From: Ascidia mentula
Taxonomy: Eukaryota > Chordata > Ascidiacea > Phlebobranchia > Ascidiidae
Reading direction: 5' to 3'
NCBI GenBank assembly: GCA_947561715.1
Contig: OX387200.1
Span: 16,742,501-16,806,500, forward strand
Length of the DNA: 64,000 bases
Within the stretch, counting starts at the first letter, position 1. Each line of letters starts with the position of its first letter. This document shows, one piece after another, positions 58,758-64,000 of this stretch. A program made the position numbers and the translations under genes. Under the pieces are notes generated by a model that worked only from the letters and a program-made list of their open reading frames with translations, was not told where the DNA came from and did not search any database.

Positions 58758-61700
58758 ATGGCGACCTCTGTAGAAATTCCTCTACGTGACACTGATGAGG
58801 TAGTTATTCATGTATTTAAGTTGCAATAAATATAGGCTACCTTTCTTAAGAACTATCAACTGTATGGAATAAGCATTATTGTCAGATACATTGTCTTGAC
58901 ACTTATATTTACTGGTTATCAGGTCATTGAGCTTGATCTCGCTCAACTTCCTGATGGCGAGGAGGTCTTAGGGATTCTGAAGCAAGAAAACACCACTCTC
59001 AACATCTGGATTACTCTGGCTGTATGCACTTTGATTTGTTACTGTTTATTATTAAAAAACATATATAAGATGTGTTTTCATTGGAGCTCATTTCACAAAT
59101 TCAAGTGATAAAGGGACTAATACATCTTACTATATGATACAAATTTATGTATGCATATATGTGCTTCTGTATTTACAGTTGGAATACTATAAGCAAGGCA
59201 AAGTGAGTGACTTTGTGCAAATCCTTGAAACTGCCAGGACAAGTGCAAATCTAGAATACTCAAATCATGAGAAAGATCAGGTGCTCCATGATTTAACTTC
59301 TCTACCAAGCAAGCTGAAGGGAATTTTTTTTAATGTGTATTGTGTTTGTTTGTTCAGATGACATGCCTAGACACCCTTGCTGCATACTATGTTGAACAAG
59401 CAAGATCAGAAAAAAACAAAGACAGGCGCACTGAGTTGTTCATGCAGGCAACCCAGCTTTACACAATGGCTGATAAAATCATTATGTATGATCAGGTAAA
59501 TGTGAAGCCTTAAGTTTGTGAATTGATTGTTGTTAATTCCCCTCTCTTATGTTAGCTACTATTTTTTTTTAACCACACATATACCAAACACTGTTTGCAA
59601 ACCTGGTGCGTGTGGAATTTTGGTGTTTTGCAAAATTCTCCTCAAGTGTGCAGTCCAAAATTAAATTTGTTTTTTAGAATCATCTTTTGGGGCGCGCCTG
59701 TTTCTGCTTATTAGAAGGCGACAAGATGGACCAAGCTGATGCTCAGTTTAACTTTGTTTTAAACCAATCCCCTGACAACATTCCTTCTCTACTTGGTAAA
59801 GCTTGCATATCTTTCAACAAAAAAGATTATAAAGGTGCCCTGGCATTCTACAAAAAGGCCCTGCGTAGCAACCCAAACTGTCCCGGTAAGAAAAAAAATC
59901 GACGACAGTAAATTGCTGGACATCTCATCAATATATTTTTTCTTTTAAGCTGATGTGAGGTTGGGAATGGCTCATTGCTTTTACAAGCTGAACAAACTAG
60001 ACAAAGCCAGACAAGCATTTCAAAGGACGCTGGATCTAAATCCGACCAATGTTGGTGCTTTGGTTGGTATTGCTTTATTGGACCTGAATAATAAAGATGT
60101 AAGACTCATTTGTAGTCATTGATAGACTTTAATATTTGTGTGTGACAGAAATGTTTTCTAATATGCAGATCGATTCTATAAGAAATGGTATCCGACTTTT
60201 ATCCACTGGGTATCAAATTGACCAAAGCAACCCAATGGTTCTAAACCACCTTGCCAACCATTTCTTTTTCAAGAAGGTTAGTTTTGCCACCTTTTCCTAA
60301 AGTATTGGTCTGTATTGTTGAAAATGAACATGTTTTTCCTGCAGGATTATGACAAAGTGCAACATCTTGCCCTACACGCTTTTCATAATACAGAGAATGA
60401 GGCAATACAAGCTGAAAGTTGCTACCAACTGGCTAGAAGCTTTCACATACAGGTTTGCATCACAATGTTTGCTAATTTGTTTGCATGTTCTTTTGACTCA
60501 TTCTTCAATGAGAAGCTATTGGAATGAGTTTTAAGAGTACACATTTAATTTCAGGGTGATTTTGACCAAGCATTCCAGTACTATTATCAGGCTACACAAT
60601 TTGCCTCGCAAAATTTTGTGCTGCCATATTACGGTCTGGGGCAAATGTACATTTACAAGGGCGACGAGCAAGATCGTGAAAGGGTTTGTTTTTTGTCTTT
60701 TGAACTTTGTGGTGTCATTTGTTTGTTGTTTATTGATATACCATATTAGGCTGCTGAGTGCTTTGAGAAAGTGTTGAAGGCATACCCAAACAACTATGAG
60801 ACAATGAAAATCCTGGGATCATTGTATGCACAGTCAGATCACCCTGATAAGCAGGAACTGGCAAAGAAACATCTGAAAAAGGTGACTTCATCCCAATGAA
60901 TTTCTAAAAATATATAACTCTGCCTGTGATTAAATACAGTGGTGTGCCGATATTATCTTGGTGCAATATCTAAAACAACTCCGGATCAACCAAAACATAG
61001 AAAAAATGGTTCTTGTTTCACCAAAATAACAATATGCAGCAAAATTTTCAAATAAATAATATTTTTCACAATAAAAAATAGCATTGGTGCAACTGTCTCC
61101 TCGAGTCTTGCAGCAACACGTAATTTTTTTCGCAGGTGACAGAGCATTACCCCGACGACGTGGAGGCGTGGATAGAGCTTGCCCAGCTCTTGGAAAGGCA
61201 ACCTTCCTCCACAGGCAGCAGTACTACATCGGATGGTGTACAAGGAGCGCTCGCTGCCTACGGTACAGCCACATCTCTTGTTCGGGAACGTGTTCAGGCG
61301 GACGTCCCGCCTGAGATACTTAACAATATTGCCGCTCTGCATTTCCGACTTGGAAATCTTAACGAAGCTAAGGTATGAGAAAAAGGATGTAAAGATGGAC
61401 ATATTGAGTAGCATCTGAGGCGTTTTTTTCAAGTGCTGTAAACAGCTTTTGGGAGTATCTATGTCTTCAAAGATTGTTTTCAAATTTGTTTGTATGCCTT
61501 CAAAATGGAGTAGCATTTAATCATAGTTTCCTTAAACTGTCAGTTTTTTCAAACCAAACCATAATTCCAAACAGTGGTGTTTGTATACGTTCATACCTAA
61601 AAAAAATTCTGCCTACGGGTAAAACTACGGTTTATAATATAAAGGCACTTTGTAACAATTTCGCATCGTGCTTAGAAATACTATGAGGTGGCGTTGAAAC

Positions 61701-63959
61701 GATGTGAGGACGAATCGTCGCACGACGCTCTCTATTACCGTTCCATCATGGTCACCATGCAGTACAACCTCGGTCGCCTATGCGAGGAAATGTATCAGTT
61801 CGAAGACGCCGTCGACTTCTACAAGAACATTTTGCGCGAACACCCCAACTACATCGACTGTAAGTCGCACTATTTATTTGTATTAAAAAACGCATCACTC
61901 GCAATGAATTAAATTCCGGTTTGAACCGGTTTGTTCTTGCGGTAGGTATTATAATGGCAGAGATATTTACAGTAACATATCACCAGGTTACCTGCGGCTT
62001 GGCTGTATGGCAAGAGACCGCGGACAGATATACGAAGCGTCAGAATGGTTCAAAGAAGCTTTGCAAATCAACCAGGTACATAACGTCCATAGTTTACCAG
62101 AGATATATTTCTTTTCTCGGATCCGTATGGTTATCAGCCAAAATAAATATCAACAAACATCAATACAATTATTTCAGTAAATGGAAATCCTGACTTTTGT
62201 ATTAAAAACACAAAAGTTCTAAAAGCAAGCTTAAAACACCAAAAACACATGTTGTCAAAGTAGTATTCAACATTACTTAACCGATTGGTGTATTTTTCAA
62301 TTTAGGAGCATCCCGACGCGTGGTCGCTGATAGGCAACTTGCATCTCGCCAAGCACGAATGGGGGCCGGGGCAGAAGAAATTCGAGCGAATTCTCAAACA
62401 CGAGTCCACTCAAAACGACGCGTACTCCATGTTGGCTCTGGGCAACGTGTGGCTGCAGACTCTCCATAATCCGACCAGGGACAAGGAAAAGGTAGAGACT
62501 GCGTTTAATGTACTCCAAATACCTGACTTACGTTGCTACATTGTAAACCAAGCTGCTTGTGAAGTATTGTGTAACAATATAGCAGCAGGATATGCGTTTT
62601 GCGCAGAAATATATCGAAGCTGACCAATGTTCTCTACATCTAGAATATAGATTCTTAACGGGGAAAGTTGCTTTATTCAAGGACATTGCCTTTTGTCCAA
62701 TAGAGTTTATATTTCAAAAAGGGAAAGTTTTTTTGGGAATTTAAACGGAACTTTTGAAACATTCCCTGGGATAAATGATAAAAACTCTTTTCGAAATGAT
62801 GTTCTTTAAAAGTCTTGCTGTCTGCCGTTTTAAAATATTAAGGGCGAGAACTATGATAAAAATACTGTATAAACTGGTAAAGCGTAATTTACCTATACGG
62901 TACTGCTACTGACCCAGGTGTTAAGATTAAACTTATTTTGTTGCTTAACCATGAGACTGAATTTTATTATAGGAAAAGCGGCACCAGGACAGAGCACTTG
63001 CGATGTATAAACAAGTGCTACGCAACGACCCGAAGAATATATATGCCGCTAATGGGATTGGAGCGGTGCTTGCACACAAGGGATATGTACGAGAGGCGCG
63101 TGATATTTTCGCCCAGGTTTGTTTATATTGTGTTCAAAGTTTTGCAATTTTCCGGTATGATTAGTTTTAATAACTTAAGTGTAAAATCAAACAGTCTTTA
63201 AAATTGTTAGATCTCTTATTATGACTCATAAACTTTTTGTCAATTGCCATATCATAATAATTTTTCTGCAACGTGGCAGGTCCGCGAAGCCACGGCCGAC
63301 GTACCAGACGTGTGGCTCAACCTGGCACATGTCTACGTCGAACAACGCCAGTTCATCAGCGCTGTGCAAATGTACGAGAACTGCGCTCGCAAGTTTAAGA
63401 GCAGGCGAGACCCCGAGTTGCTCTTGTATCTCGCCCGTGCGTATTTCAAGTCTGGCAAACTACAGGACTGCAAGAAGACATTGCTCAGGGTGAGTGGATT
63501 TTGTATTTAGTAATATTCTGGCTTAGGAATAGATATCAAGCAACAGGGACCTCCCAGAATGGTTGATATCTTTTGTTGTGGGTTGTGTTTATTTAGCAGT
63601 TCATTGTGTTTATTGTAATTATCGCAAGAATAATGAAGTGTCAATGTATATCTGCAAATTGTGATGCAAATGACCAATCCCTTTGCTTAAATTTTGCGTT
63701 TAATTTCAAAATTTCCAACGCCAATTATAAAATAGATTCTTGATTTTTTCCATTAAAAAGCTTACAGGAAGATCTAAAAATACTTAACTGTGCAAACCAT
63801 TTCTGCCGTACAGGCTCGCCACATCGCCCCACATGACACTGCAGTCCTCTACAACACTTCAATTGTTTTGCAACATCTTGCGACATCCGCTTTGCAAGAT
63901 GAGAAGAGCGATCTCAAAACAGTGCTGGGTGCTGTAGACGAACTTGAACTTGCGCAAGG
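58758..63959 (+). CDS. CTR9: PAF1-complex subunit CTR9, 3' end outside the window
   Basis: Seventeen exons: 58758-58799, 58923-59021, 59179-59280, 59358-59495, 59678-59885, 59950-60098, 60169-60276, 60345-60452, 60555-60683, 60750-60881, 61136-61372, 61676-61859, 61987-62075, 62306-62491, 62973-63116, 63280-63489, 63814 to about 63959. They encode about 803 residues. The match to CTR9 is close throughout: [16 protein letters not shown] at the start, [108 protein letters not shown]. These are tandem tetratricopeptide repeats forming the scaffold of the PAF1 elongation complex, which promotes H2B ubiquitination and H3K4/K36 methylation on transcribed genes. A serine-rich insertion near residue 430 ([15 protein letters not shown]) is longer than in vertebrates. 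The charged C-terminal tail lies beyond the right edge. Confidence 0.95.
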
Positions 63960-64000
63960 GTGGGTGATTACTCCCTACTTTTGACTCGGACATTTAAACT

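Noticed and set aside
60986..61516. Minus-strand open frame of 176 codons
   Set aside because: Overlaps the CTR9 exon 61136-61372, which has clear TPR homology on the + strand; the antisense frame has no recognisable content.

Overview
The window is eukaryotic. Genes are split into many short exons with introns mostly of 50-600 bases, coding density is high for an animal genome, and several genes have clear vertebrate counterparts (MFSD5, KIAA1143, CCDC33, GALNS, DCLRE1B, MED23, MND1, CTR9). A compact deuterostome genome plus a gene pair only nine bases apart, of the kind resolved by spliced-leader trans-splicing, points to an ascidian tunicate, most probably Ciona. Species is inferred. Family names come from my recognition of the translated exons, not from a search. 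Exon limits were read by hand from splice signals, reading phase and remembered orthologue sequence.

Layout. 0.3-1.7 kb (+): single-exon MFSD5-like transporter. 2.1-2.6 kb (+): KIAA1143-like nuclear protein. 3.0-15.0 kb (-): about 28-exon CCDC33 homologue, with an unrecognised five-exon gene on the opposite strand inside its longest intron (10.4-12.3 kb). 15.6-18.3 kb (-): lysosomal sulfatase GALNS. 18.7-19.5 kb: inverted-repeat element. 19.8-21.3 kb (-): CARD-containing caspase. 22.0-23.3 kb (+): intronless Apollo/DCLRE1B nuclease. 23.4-35.4 kb (+): complete 33-exon MED23 (about 1,380 aa). 37.2-40.9 kb (-): seven-exon class A GPCR (350 aa). 40.9-55.6 kb: three tandem units of about 4.9 kb, each with a minus-strand MFSD4/NaGLT1-like sugar transporter. 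56.8-57.9 kb (-): MND1. 58.6 kb to the right edge (+): a 55-aa membrane protein followed nine bases later by CTR9, which runs off the window.

Notable structure. (1) A MED23 intron carries a complete sense-strand type I hammerhead ribozyme (27313-27365) inside a short interspersed repeat; a decayed sister lies in another MED23 intron. (2) MED23 has two U12-type introns, one AT-AC and one GT-AG. (3) The middle unit of the transporter array is a hybrid of the flanking units, the expected product of one unequal crossover. (4) The 55-aa gene and CTR9 look like a dicistronic operon.

The genes do not form one pathway. MED23 (Mediator) and CTR9 (PAF1 complex) both serve RNA polymerase II transcription, and DCLRE1B and MND1 serve DNA repair or recombination, but I read the neighbourhood as ordinary animal gene order.
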